A model generated the notes under the pieces. The model was not told the origin of the DNA, did no database searches, and saw only the letters and a program-made list of their open reading frames with translations. Positions 34,311-45,466 of a DNA stretch of 64,000 nucleotides are shown piece after piece. The position numbers were made by a program, and so were the translations under genes. The DNA lies in NCBI GenBank assembly GCA_017607445.1, contig JAEVHH010000004.1, forward strand, positions 4,030,001 to 4,094,000. The letters run 5' to 3'. How positions within the stretch are numbered: position 1 is the first letter of the stretch; every line of letters starts with the position of its first letter. The DNA is from Histoplasma ohiense (taxonomy: Eukaryota > Ascomycota > Eurotiomycetes > Onygenales > Ajellomycetaceae).

Positions 34311-35602
34311 GATGAGGAGGCTCTGTCGGCCGCAGTGAAGCTCATAAAAAGATATTATTTCCTGCGGCCTCACTTTGGAGGGGTTTGCGCCCTTTCCAAA
34401 TGACGGAAGCCTGGGCCTAAAGATCTTTGTCTGCAGTTGATAGAATCATGTGCGGTAGATATGTTAAAGCTGCTGCTAGGTAGCAGCCAGTCAACTCCTC
34501 GAGTAATATAAGTGCACTGTTCCAATCAATCATTCGCCGCGACGTGTCGCGTCCGGAATATCACGTGACAATACTGGCGTTTCCTTTTAGCCTCATCGTG
34601 GAGGCTTTTTAACTTAATAGGTTACACGTCGGACGGAGTACCAGCTCACTACGAGGATGTCTAATGACGGACTTCTGAAGCGGGAGAACAGATGGCTCCA
34701 AAAGTTGACAACATCCCTCAGACCATGATCTGTACAATCCCTCCTACTGTTACCCCTGGACTAACATCAGTCTTCGGAGCAGGAAAATGGAAAATGATGT
34801 CATATAGCAGATATGGCAGAAGTTCCCCATGATAGCCCGGACTACAAGGTTGAGCAAATCCTGAATGTGGCCACTTTACATCATAGGCTATAACCTTGAA
34901 AAACTCGGCATATTCGCAGCTAAGTTCATGGTTAGTACAGGATGATGATGTAAGTGTTTGGCTCGAACCAAGTTTTCGACTTAAAATATTCCCATGCTCG
35001 GTAATTGGTGCAGTGACAGGTTTAGATCCACCAATTCTCTTCCACCTTGAAATTTTGGTCAACAGGGGGGAAACGAAATAAAAAATAAGAACTGAACTTC
35101 AACCGTGGTTGGATTATCTTATCCACTCAGTTCAACAATGGCGTCGTTGGCGTTTTGATCCGCCAATATGGAGTCGCGATTCGATTGACATTGGAGCTAC
35201 CCAACCATGACGTCAAGGGTTGCTTCCTGTTTTCCCAATGTTTCCGCCCCCCTTCTATATCTAAACACATTACCAGCTTCTACCCCTTTTGAATTTCTGA
35301 ACTGTCATTATCTGATTCTTTTGGCTAGTTTTGCCTCGCTTCCACCCACCTCGATTTGAAACTGAACTGATGCGAAACTTTTAACAAACTTACTGCTGCT
35401 ACAGCTTTGGGTCTTTTGATACCCTGTGGTGAGAGAGACCCCGACGCAACCGATGCAGTACTTTCGAGTCGCCTTTCTTGCGCTGGCGTTTCTCCATCTG
35501 TATCAGTAGCCTAGCCACCCTTGAATATTCATTTCAGTCCGCCCTCTTCGGATCTTGTTCCCATCCGAATAAATTCTACCACTCTCAGCTGTTGTCTTCA
35601 GG
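34311..35602. promoter_or_regulatory. Divergent intergenic region, DUF4211 gene (-) and HAM1-type gene (+)
   Basis: About 1.3 kb between two start codons facing away from each other. A minus-strand open frame at 34718-35062 lacks an ATG near its start and is not called. Pyrimidine-rich stretches near 35270-35480 probably belong to the HAM1-type leader. No specific factor site is claimed. Confidence 0.4.
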
Positions 35603-38600
35603 ATGAATCGCAACGAAGTCAATGTTCCTTCGGATCCGAAGGTGAAGGAGGCTGTATGTATTACCATTTCCATTCCCTTACAACCATTTGCTCTAACACC
35701 TGGCGAAATGTAGGATATCAATCGTAAACTGCAGCTCTATGGCATTTACTCTGGTTTGTAGCAGCTTATTCTCTCAGTGCCAAGCTCCATTTTACATCAT
35801 CTCTAATAGCAATTTCTCTGGCTAGCATTCAAAATTGGAAAGGTCCCATCGGTACGTTCGTATTTCGAAAGCTCTGGATTCAAGTTGCTAACCCATCTCT
35901 AGAATAAGCAAATCGATGTTGCCCTGAATAGCCTCTTGGCTTCAGACGCTCTCTCTTCCCCTCCTAGTAGCCTCTCGCCCGAAGGCCACATACTCATCAA
36001 AGATGTCCGCGATGTGATTGAGAACGCTAAAAAGCTTATTCTAGTTAAAAACGAGGGGGATTTGATACAGGAGTTCATCTGGGACGTGGAACATATTGGG
36101 GAGCGCTCCACAACCCCAACTCCAGGGGGTTCAACTGACAAAGATGCTGTGAAAACGGATCTTAAGCGGGCTGCTGAGGGAGTGCAAACGCTCTTCACTT
36201 TGCTTGTAACCAATGGCCAGTTCCGGAAGCTTCGTACGTATATCCCACGGAATACATAAATCTACTTTATTTCCGTCCTAACCGGCCTATTCTAGTTCGT
36301 GATGTGACAATACTTATGCGTGACATGGCTAGCGATGCTGCACAAAGAGCTGCAGGAAAGATCAAGCCGTCAGAAGAAGAGATGTCTGGAATAGACGAGC
36401 CTGCGGAAGAGAACGTTTGGCATGATAAGCCTGACCTTTCAACAGCCAACATAAAATCACAGGTTAACTCACAGGTGGGAAAAAGGAAGGAAAAGGTGTG
36501 CTCGAACTTCTCCGCACTGTTGTCTATTCCTTCGCTCATGTATCTCTAGGCTACCAAAGATGTACAAGACACGGCAGAAACTGCTGAGAGCGCAGCTCAT
36601 CAAACTGGCCCTGAGGGTGGCGTAGATGCCACGTCTGGCGCAACTGCTGGAGCTCAGGCTGCGCTAGAAAAAATATCTGAGGATGTCCCAGAGGAAACAA
36701 AGACCCGTTCCCGTGAGCTTACCGAGAAGGCGAAGGAGTTTCTGCAAGAGAGGATGCCGAAGGAGCGACGTGATCAAACAATTTGGCGATTAAAGAGAAT
36801 GATTGTGGAAATCCAAGGCCACCCCGACTGTGAGTGGTCCACAGGATTCACGATATCCTAGAACACTGCTAAATAATTTCCTCTATTTGCAGATCATCAA
36901 GCAATTGAAACCCTGCTTTCACTTGCAGAAACTTTCGGTGGTCATGGCAAAGGAGTCTCTCAGGAGGGTGCTTCAGCCACCAGAGGTGTGTGACGAATTC
37001 CGCCCTTCAAGTGTGGCCATACTAATTGTGCGGCTTCAGAACTAGTAGACGAGAATAAAGATGCCATGAAAAAACTCCAGCTGATCCTCGAACGGTTTGC
37101 GAATAGCTCTTCAATGGACAATCTTTTCGATTACATTGAAAACTTCTATCATGCCGCTAATGAAGATCCACGGCTGAAAGACTGGTTTAGATCCGTGAAT
37201 TTTTTCACCAGGTAAGCCTTGAGGCTCCAGTCGTCTAACATCGAGGCTGGTTCTAATCAGCTTGGATTTTAGAAAATGCCTTCAAGAGCAAGGATTTATT
37301 TTAGAAGATTCCGCAAATGAACAATGGAATAGCCTTTACGATGAAGGCCAATTCCTCCTGCGAGCCAGGTACCGTGAAAATACAGATAACATCGTGGATG
37401 AAATGAAATTTCTTGGGGATCAATTTGATCAGGACCCCTTGAATAAAGAGTTGGGCAATTCTTTGCAAAAGCTATTTCACAACCTCGGCTACGACGACTC
37501 TGGAAAGATGGTTTTTAAAGACCATCTCGTCAAGGATGTTACCAGCATTATCTTGCCTTCGTTGTTCGAGAAAATACGCTATGTCCCGCTGCCTCGTATC
37601 GAAGTATCAGACCCAATGGTCGATGTGGTAAGTAATTCTAAGCGGCCGAATATGAACCTCATGTTCTAATCAATGTAATGATAAGGTTGTCGAAAATCTT
37701 GTCCTTGAGGGTGACAATTTGCTGCCCAATGTGGTCGAATTTAGTAGTGACAATTATTGGCGCTGGGGTCGCAAGAGAATTGCCAGCAAACATACAAACA
37801 AGGTTGGTGACGTTTTGACGTTTCGTATCTCTGTTGGTGGCGGAGTTCCATGAACCTGCTGACAATTTCTTCTAAGGTCATGATAGCAGCAACTGGGATA
37901 CAAACTGATTGGAGGGACGTTAGTTATTACATCAAGAAAAAGACTGGGTTCCCTGGTATCACTGACATCGGGGTAATGGACATATTGATGGGAGGCGAAG
38001 GATTCAACTTCAGGATTTCCGGATTGACCAGCGACTCAGGTGACAACCTATTCAAACTAGAAAATATTTCGGTCAACATCAAAAACCTGCAAATTAAGAT
38101 CAAGAAGTCGAATCACAAGTTGCTTTTTACGATATTTAAGCCTCTACTCTACGGTGCCGTGCGTCCTGCCGTTGAAAAAGTTTTAGAGCAGCAAATCCGC
38201 GACTCCTTTATTCGCGGCGATCGGTTCGCGTATGCTGTCCATAGTGAAGCGCAACGTGCCTGGAAGGCTGCTCGGAGCGGCCCGCAGGAAAGCCAAACTA
38301 TTTACTCGTATTATGTTGATGCAGTACGCAAGCAAGTTATGGCTATGAGAAAGAAAGCAGCCGAGAAGAAAGGCGCTGTAAAGGAACGGGATACCAAAGT
38401 CAACCTCACTGCCACGGAGCGCACTGCTCTTTTCCAGCATATCAAGCTGCCGGGGGGGATATCCTCCAAGGTCACAGAGTATGAGGAGCTTGCCGCTAAG
38501 GGGGACAAATGGGAATCACCCGTCTTTTCCATTGGCGACGCCGCTGAATCTACGAACCTCCCTCAGTTAGCTCCTATTGCACGCAAGCCTCGTTCACGAC

Positions 38601-38740
38601 CTAAAACTAGGGATTCAGGAATTGGTTCAGTTGATGAAACTATCAATCGGGACGACCAAGACACGGGCAAACGCGGAATCGGGGGTACTCAACTCACTTC
38701 CGGCCCCCATATGGTCCCCGAAGCCAATATCCGGGTCTAA
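35603..38740 (+). CDS. HAM1-like protein with N- and C-terminal HAM1 domains (842 aa)
   Basis: Eleven exons: 35603-35653, 35714-35753, 35826-35851, 35903-36233, 36296-36495, 36550-36829, 36893-36985, 37040-37211, 37273-37627, 37686-37802 and 37877-38740. Every junction is GT-AG and keeps phase. The N-terminal part (about residues 1-600) matches the HAM1-like N-terminal (DUF5923-type) family, helical with an Ala/Glu-rich stretch. The C-terminal part (about 600-790), with VSYYIKKKTGFP and GLTSDSGDNLFKL, resembles the HAM1 C-terminal, BPI-like beta region that may bind lipid. The tail is basic and Ser-rich. The name recalls fungal hyphal fusion genes, but direct orthology is not claimed. The small first exons are typical of this family. 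Confidence 0.82.
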
Positions 38741-39937
38741 AGGCGTTGGGTCAGAGGTGATCTGATGGTTTCGAACTTTCTCTTAATCTCTGAATCCAGT
38801 GCATGTTTGTTTTTGTGTTTTTGGAAGTATGCAATGTCTCTCCTATCCACATGATACCGCATCTCTTGTTTTCTATTCCATGAAAGTTGCATGATGATTT
38901 CCTGATGAAACGAATCTCGATTGTTGAGTTAGCAGGAATCTGGATTTTGGTGGGTATCTTGTTGAATGAATTGATGGGCATGTGTGATTGGTGCTGTTCT
39001 CGTGCAATGACTTTGTGATATGTGACCCAATAGTCTTATAATAATCTTCTATTTTCTATATATAGTTAATTGAAAAGTGGTTTTTCTGTATTTTATGGGC
39101 AGTAATGTGGTTAGCTTCATAACCCCTATTCCTTGCATCTCTGCCCATCAAATTTCTCATATTATATTCCATAGTTACATATGAGCAGTCTCTGCCTTCT
39201 ACACCCTCTTCTCAAAGAACTCGGTGATGTATCTTAATTGAGATATTACATCATGTTATGTGGAGATTTTGTGCTAATGTTGGTGAGATATCCAGATTAC
39301 TCTCTCCCGCCCATCCACCCATCCACCCATATGTGCAATATAAAGATGCAGCGAAATCTGGCGATGATATCTATCAATGATATGATTATCCAGCAATGAT
39401 ATGAAGCCCCAGCAATATGTAACACTAATATCTAGCAATGTCTATCGGTAAAAATGGGTTGGTGCTCTTCAATTGTTTATATTCTGCTTTATTTATGTTC
39501 TTCTCCAATATCACATATTAGATGCGCTATATTTATGCTCTTGTAACCGGTCGTAGCGAGCATAGCATGCTTGTGAGTAAAATGATATTGCTACAATGAT
39601 TACTCCTGATCACCACCACCGCTTCGTCATGATTTTGTTGAAGTCTTGGCATACGGATATTTACTTGTTTTGGGTCGTCATGAATCAAGGTCCGAAAACA
39701 CTTTCGGCCTGAATTGAGTAGTTAACAAGTGGCCGCTGCCCATTCTTTTCGGGTGCTTTTTTTCTGTATAACAACCATAATTTTTTTTTTTTTTCAATTG
39801 AGCAGGCAAAGAAAGTCTGGTAGTCCGGCTTTAACCCAGAACGATCTCAACAACCAACAAACGAACAAACGGTAAAGGAGGCCAAACCTACAGTTTATTG
39901 CGGAAGCAGGCCGTAGAGGCAGAATAGCGAAAGCAAA
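38741..39937. other. Intergenic region between HAM1-type gene and PHS1
   Basis: It contains a 3' end and a promoter side. cccatccacc repeats at 39308-39330 and a short agcaatgatat-like array at 39360-39435 (motif shared with 27640-27750) are the only structures noted. A poly-T at 39780-39795 precedes the PHS1 leader. Confidence 0.4.
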
Positions 39938-40912
39938 ATGCCAGACTTCAAACACCCCAATGGCAAGACCCGCACCAGCAAGCCAGCCTCCAAGACCGCA
40001 ACCACCTACCTCGTCTGCTACAACACCCTCTCCCTCGTCCTTTGGGCCATCATAACAGTACGGCTAATATTCTTCCTCGCCCTCCTCGTGCCCACCGGCC
40101 ATGTCGCGCATATATTCGATGCTCTCTTCCCCCTCCTCCGCTTCACCCAGACGCTTGCCCTGCTGGAAATATTTCACGCGCTCGTAAAGCTCGTGCGTGC
40201 ATCCCCCATCACGACGGCAATGCAGGTGGCCAGCCGTATCCTGGTGGTTTGGTTTGTTATGTTCCCCTTCTCGGTGGATATGATTGGGAAAGAGAAGGGA
40301 GTTGTGGGCGCCAGGGGTAAGGCCCCCGAGTGGAGATTGGGCGATTGGATGGTGGTTGGTTGCGCGAGCGCTTGGGGGATTACAGAGTGTATTCGATATG
40401 GATATTTTGTGGTGCAGTGTTTGGGCTCTGCAGTACCTCAATGGTTGATTTGGTTGAGGTATGTTCTTTTATGTTCTTTTATCCTTCCACTCCGTCTAAA
40501 TCAGCGGGCTAGTCTGCGGTTTTATTGTGACTGCGACTGGAGTTCGTGGATGTGCTTAGATATCATCTAAATTTGCTTATTCATGATCTGACTCGGGGCT
40601 AACTCGATGGCCTCACTAGATACAATACTTTCTTCGTCCTCTATCCCATTGGTATTTCGAGTGAGTGTACATTGATTTACAAAGCCATTGCACCGGCGTG
40701 GGATATTCAGCCTGTGGTTGCATGGTTTTTCATATCGATGCTAGTCATCTACCCGCCATGTAAGTTTCAGTCGGTTTCCCGACTATTTTCACCTTAAAGT
40801 TTGTACGATAGTTTGTTAACACCCTTTTCTTCATCTTATAGGCTCCTTCATTCTCTATACCCATATGATGTCACAAAGAAGAAAGGTGATGAAACTCAGG
40901 AAGGCTGATTGA
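39938..40912 (+). CDS. PHS1: Very-long-chain (3R)-3-hydroxyacyl-CoA dehydratase (243 aa)
   Basis: Exons 39938-40458, 40620-40759 and 40842-40912. PHS1/PTPLA-family membrane enzyme of the endoplasmic reticulum that removes water from 3-hydroxyacyl-CoA, the third step of the very-long-chain fatty acid elongation cycle feeding sphingolipids. Several hydrophobic segments span the protein. The catalytic pair is seen as Tyr182 and Glu189 in YPIGISSE, with the same seven-residue spacing as in yeast Phs1. A basic tail (QRRKVMKLRKAD) fits an ER-retention-type end. Length is normal for the family. It is convergent with the Irc6-like gene, with only about 165 bp between the stop codons. Confidence 0.9.
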
Positions 40913-41077
40913 AAGTGAAACTGAATTAGATGATGTTATTGGCGTATAAAGGGTTGAAATATTTTTAGTAATGCGATTTACCTGGAGCTGATCCGTGATT
41001 TACGTTCAGATATATAATTAATAGAAGCTACTTAAACCCCGTTTCTGGCATTGTTGATTTAGTGCTGCCATAAGCCT

Positions 41078-42689
41078 TTAAATATCCTTCATGATATCAT
41101 TGATTGCCTTAACCGCAAACGCCTTACGGTCTGCTTCAGGTAATTCAGCGGCCATATCTATGGATATGTTAGTAGACAGATTCGCAGAGAAGGAAATTCG
41201 AAACACCACATTTCCCCTTTCAATATACGGAATGTGAATCTCCTCACCCTTAATAGCCTTCATCCTCAACATTAGTCCATCAATCTTTTCAACATGGAGT
41301 TCATCCTCCTCATCGTGGCTTTTTAGGTCTGGTTCGCCAGCACCAGTTTCATCAGCCCCTTTTTCAATTGCCAGTTTAAGACCAAGCATTTCACGCTCGA
41401 GCTCACTAGCTTCGTTATCGAAACCAAAATCTTCATCAGAGTCGAGAAGAAAATCAGTTGAAAGATCTCCTTGGTGATTTGAGGCCCACTCATTCGTTTG
41501 CAGGACTTCTTTTATCCGTGCCATACCTTGGAGTTCTGCGGAGATTGGGAATTTAGCAAGGTAATAAATCAGGTTAAAACTGCGGAATCAAGAGGCTAGG
41601 AGCGAGGAGATCTGCACACACAAAACGCAACGCAAGTAGACCATGAGAGAAAGATACCGACCTCCAAAGACATTCCTCTTATCCTCCTTTAATTCCGCCT
41701 TGGGGTCCCACGCCACAACCTCCAGTTCGAAATGTCCCATCTCAGTTAATTCGTCCTCCCACCAGCTAGTACTAAACTCCACGGCGTGTCCCAGTTCAAG
41801 ATCATCACCGCTGTCCGCCGGCCCTTCCGACCCACTTCCCTTCCGCTTCATATTCCCCTCCGATCTCTTGCTTCCTTCATCCGTCCCCACCAATACAACC
41901 AATCCCGGAACTTCTCCAACCCCGCCACGTTCCTCTTCAATTCGATTCCTAACCTCCACAACTGCACTTAAAAGCTCCTTTATCCCTTGCGCAATCCCCT
42001 TTCTATGTTCTCTGTCCCGTGTAATTTCTGGGGTTTCACTGGGAACTAACTCGTACGATGCCACGGCCGGTCTCTCTATGCAAATGACAACAGCACCAAT
42101 GACGTCTCGCACCTCCTGAGCTTCATCGGAAAGGAATTCAGACCTCCAGGCCGTGAGGCCGTGGGGTTGTGGTAACTTCGAATCAGCGTCTCTGGAGCTA
42201 GATGCGTCTGGTTGGGATTGCGGTAATGAGTATGGCGACGTCCTGTTATTATAAGGGAACGGAAGTTCATCGACCCATATAGGTATATCTGCCGTGTAGT
42301 ATTTCGTCTCTATTCGTAGTGGAGAATGTGTAGTGTATCCAGCAAATGTGGATGTTAGGTCCTTGTTGTCGGTGCTGTCCGCCGTGACAGGGTCTAATTA
42401 AAGCCACGGGTGAGCAAGGACGTTTAATACTTGACGCTAAAAGCACGTAAACAGAAGGATACATATCACATTTCCATAACTCACCTTGTTTTTCTCCTGA
42501 TTGAGTGGTGTTTGTAGCTTGCGGCGCATTGGTGACCGGAACTCCAGTTAGGCTATGCAAAAAAAGAGGGACGATGGTGTGAGATTGCGACGCGGGGGTT
42601 AAGATTAGGAGACGACGTGGGTTTGAGATCCGTGGTGCGGGTTTTGCACTGTTTAGGGATTCATCTTTCTGTGATCGTGGAGACTGCAT
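41078..42689 (-). CDS. Irc6 / alpha- and gamma-adaptin-binding protein p34 (AAGAB)-like (464 aa)
   Basis: Exons 42689-42485, 42393-41662 and 41535-41078; introns of 91 and 126 bp, phases close. The N-terminal part (RRLLILTPASQSHTIVPLFLHSLTGV) looks like the first strand and loop of the small-GTPase-like p34 fold, continuing with YTADIPIWVDEL and VIGAVVICIE. The middle is acidic, and the C-terminal part (FGFDNEASELEREMLGLKLAIE) matches the conserved helical segment of the p34 family. Relatives bind clathrin adaptor subunits and help adaptor assembly in vesicle traffic; yeast Irc6 is the counterpart. Assignment rests on these phrases and the overall layout. Confidence 0.75.
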
Positions 42690-43393
42690 GGCGAGGATGG
42701 GCTTGGAGGGATACTAATATGTAGCAGTGGCGAAGAGAGTTAGGATTTGCGGGGAGCAGCGGGGCAGGAGTGAGATGGTAGTATTACATGTCCCTAGGGG
42801 CATATGGGATTCTACCCTCAGGATATCATAACGGATGTTGAAATAGGTCAGATTGACTTATTCTGTATATAGAAGAGTGGATTCCTCTACTCAGCAGGGC
42901 TGAAGTCCTACCACCGAAAGAGAAGCAATGTTTCTCATAGGATTGAATTTCGGAGATCAAACCTAACATTTACTTCTTCCTTCCACTCTGGGCGGGAATT
43001 TCAAAGCGTAGCCAAATTCAAGTCCTTTACATTTACTAAATAAGATATGGAATCGCAAATAGAAACCTTTTTTGTTCTAGCTAGAGCTTGTTTGAACATA
43101 AATATGTCCGCCCGCATTTAACGCCGTGAACGAATGAATAAGCCCACCACCACGTGGCAAAATGCATCTACACTGCCTCCAATTTGCTAGGCTCATATAT
43201 CCTTCTTGTACATATTTTTGAATCAAGCCATATGAACAATATAGCAGGAAGGACTTCGGAGTCATGGCGTGCATGGTCCAGCGGAAGCGGTCGGTCTTGA
43301 GAAAAGGCTGTATTCATGCAAGTTTTCATATATCCGTAAAAATGAATTCGAAGAGAAAACACCAATGATTAATGTGAGAAAAACAACGGCAAT
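42690..43393. other. Intergenic region between Irc6-like gene and SmD3
   Basis: About 700 bp, both flanking genes on the minus strand, so it holds the Irc6-like promoter side and the SmD3 3' region. Short frames at 43077-43365 are not supported. Confidence 0.4.
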
Positions 43394-44179
43394 TTAACCC
43401 CTCCGCTGACCCCGAGCCCTATTCACGGTTGCTCTGCCTCTGGCTAGCCCAACACCTCTACCGCGTTGGCCTCTTGATCGGAACATGGGCGCATTTCTAA
43501 GCGGAACGTATATTAGTGACTACTCTAGTGGTTTTACTAAACCACAGAGGGAATTGCTAACGGGTGAAGAGCAGAAAGAAGGGGAGTCCATCAAAACAGC
43601 CAAAATATCGGGTCTTCCGAACAGCAAAAATTATCTTGATGTCATACCTCAGCATATCTGGTACAATGAAGAATCTCACATGGCTTCCCCGAATATAGAC
43701 CTGGTCAAGATGCGAAACACGGCCATCGCGAGCCGTGACAGTAATGTCTTTAAGTTGGACGTTCATGTTGTCTTCGGCTATTTACGTGAAACTCAACTTT
43801 CAAGTTAGCAAAAAAAATTCGTATGCAATGTCTGTGACAGCCATCACAGACTCCCGTTCAGAGACCCTCGAAAATTCTCGCCATAAAAACAGTCAACAAA
43901 TATAAATGTTCCGCGCACCTTCAAGTAGCTTTCCTCGGTAGACTTGCCCGGACAAAATTTCTAGCGTAACGACGTGGCCCTACGGGATAAAAGAAACGGT
44001 TAGCATGTGGTTCCTTCGAATAAAGAGCGCTGGGCGCGACAAAATAACAGATATCATATGCCCTTATCAATAGAAAATTGTCACACGCGCAACAAACACG
44101 AGTAGGTGGGAGAGAGACTTACTTGCGCCTCGTTGAGGAGCTTGATGGGAATACCAATGGTACTCGTTAATTTGCCCAT
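43394..44179 (-). CDS. SMD3: Small nuclear ribonucleoprotein Sm D3 (116 aa)
   Basis: Four short exons, 44179-44123, 43979-43919, 43777-43648 and 43496-43394, split by introns of 141-151 bp with phases that close. Sm1 region: [26 protein letters not shown] (continuing [15 protein letters not shown]). Sm2 region: [20 protein letters not shown]. The C-terminal tail is Arg/Gly-rich ([14 protein letters not shown]), as in SmD3, where Arg methylation helps snRNP assembly. The protein is part of the heptameric Sm ring on spliceosomal U snRNAs. The gene is over half intron by length, and a plus-strand open frame across its middle is only a shadow. It is head to head with GEP4. Confidence 0.93.
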
Positions 44180-44641
44180 CTCGAAGCTGAAGGTGCGTCT
44201 AGGCAGGAAGAAGAATCTGTAATTGAATAAACAATTAAATAGTCTGAGAGATATGTCCAGACAATATCGGTCAGGTGAGCTGCAGTGTCATGGCATCATC
44301 GTGGATTTCTTGTCAGAAGAAGTTGGTTCAATAACAGTCACCGCTTTCGGCAATTTAACCTGTGTCCGCAAATTAAGCTTTGGAGCCGCCTCCGCTGCCC
44401 AAATTTCAGCTTCATCCTTCTCATCCTCAGCATCGACGACAGCAATAAACAGACCTTTGTTCTGATTCTGGGCAAACCGCCAGCCCGATACATATTCATT
44501 TTCCTATTTTCATTTTTAATTAGGTCTCATGGTTACCAACATCTGTTATCTAGCAACCATCTCTGAGTTCAACCCCGCACGGATGCTTGAGCTAACATCA
44601 TTCGTCCTCTCCTGTATACACCAGATAAAATAGAGGCCACC
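44180..44641. promoter_or_regulatory. Head-to-head interval of SmD3 and GEP4
   Basis: 462 bp between the start codons of two divergent housekeeping genes, so both core promoters must lie here. No defined factor site is claimed. It also contains the possible minus-strand small gene described separately. Confidence 0.5.
44288..44560 (-). CDS. Possible small protein gene (72 aa), start codon split from body by an intron
   Basis: A 216-nt minus-strand exon (44503-44288) is fully open, ends in TGA and begins right after an AATAG acceptor. If spliced over a 54-bp intron (GTTGCT donor, CCTAATT branch) to an ATG at 44560-44558, it encodes ENEYVSGWRFAQNQNKGLF and on to a Lys/Ser-rich end. Composition looks protein-like (Trp, acidic run DAEDEKDEAE), but I do not recognise a family. 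It lies between the starts of SmD3 and GEP4, antisense to the GEP4 leader. It could be chance or a last exon of something else. Confidence 0.25.
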
Positions 44642-45466
44642 ATGCCACGTCCACTCAATCCGAATATCCCAGCCTTCAATCTTGCCATATCCACTCTATT
44701 CCGTAATCCATCACTCCTTGTCCCCAATTATACAATTCCGACATTCCTTCAACTGCCAGGAGACAACTTGGGTGCTCACCTTATTCCCTCCTCGTACTTC
44801 TCCACACCAAGCAGCCATGCCAATCGACATAAATTCCCACCCAAAATTCGTGCCCTAGTAATCGACAAAGACAACACACTCACCCCGCCAGAGTCCCGCA
44901 CAATCCCCCCTGCCTATATGCAAAAGCTCAAGGACCTCCGTACCAACCCTTCCTCTCCCTTCAACATGTATAATAATCCACATGGCATTCTAATCGTTTC
45001 AAACACGGCGGGGAGTGATCCAAATATTGCACTTTACGAGGAAGAAGCAAAACATATCGAGTCGGTCTTGTCCCATTTGAAAATTCCCGTTTTTAGATCT
45101 GGCATCCCCCCGAAAGCGGTTGGTTCCAACGAAGCTTCAGAGTCTCCGCCAACGCGCCATTCGCTCAAGAAACCGTTTTCTTACCCTTCTATCCTCGCCC
45201 ACCTTCGTGCTCAGAATGCTATAGCTTCACCTGATGAAGTTGCGATAGTGGGTGATCGCCTCGGCACGGACGTGATTATGGCTGGACTCATGGGTTCGTG
45301 GAGCATTTGGACACAAATGGGGGTGACTGTTGGTGTAGAGGGGAAGGATGAAGGGAGAGAAGGTATGGATTTCAGAGGCAGGTTGGCGAAATTGGAAGTG
45401 AGGTTAGAGCGGTACCTAAGGCGAAGAGGAGTTGCACCTGCGGTGCCAAAAGGGTGGGAAAGTTGA
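44642..45466 (+). CDS. GEP4: Mitochondrial phosphatidylglycerophosphatase (274 aa)
   Basis: A single exon. HAD-superfamily phosphatase that removes phosphate from phosphatidylglycerophosphate to make phosphatidylglycerol, a step toward cardiolipin, on the matrix side of the inner mitochondrial membrane. The catalytic motif DKDNT is at residues 75-79, the second HAD motif SNTAG is at about 120-124, and the metal-binding GDRLGTDV is at about 204-211. The N-terminus FNLAISTLFRNPSLLVPNY is typical of fungal Gep4. Length is normal and no intron is needed. Confidence 0.92.
   Translation: MPRPLNPNIPAFNLAISTLFRNPSLLVPNYTIPTFLQLPGDNLGAHLIPSSYFSTPSSHANRHKFPPKIRALVIDKDNTLTPPESRTIPPAYMQKLKDLRTNPSSPFNMYNNPHGILIVSNTAGSDPNIALYEEEAKHIESVLSHLKIPVFRSGIPPKAVGSNEASESPPTRHSLKKPFSYPSILAHLRAQNAIASPDEVAIVGDRLGTDVIMAGLMGSWSIWTQMGVTVGVEGKDEGREGMDFRGRLAKLEVRLERYLRRRGVAPAVPKGWES

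Noticed and set aside
34718..35062. 114-codon minus-strand frame upstream of the HAM1-type gene
   Set aside because: There is no ATG at or near its start and no recognisable motif; it lies in a divergent promoter region.
43485..43808. 107-codon plus-strand frame
   Set aside because: It lies antisense across exon 3, exon 4 and an intron of the SmD3 gene, which has a complete family match on the minus strand.
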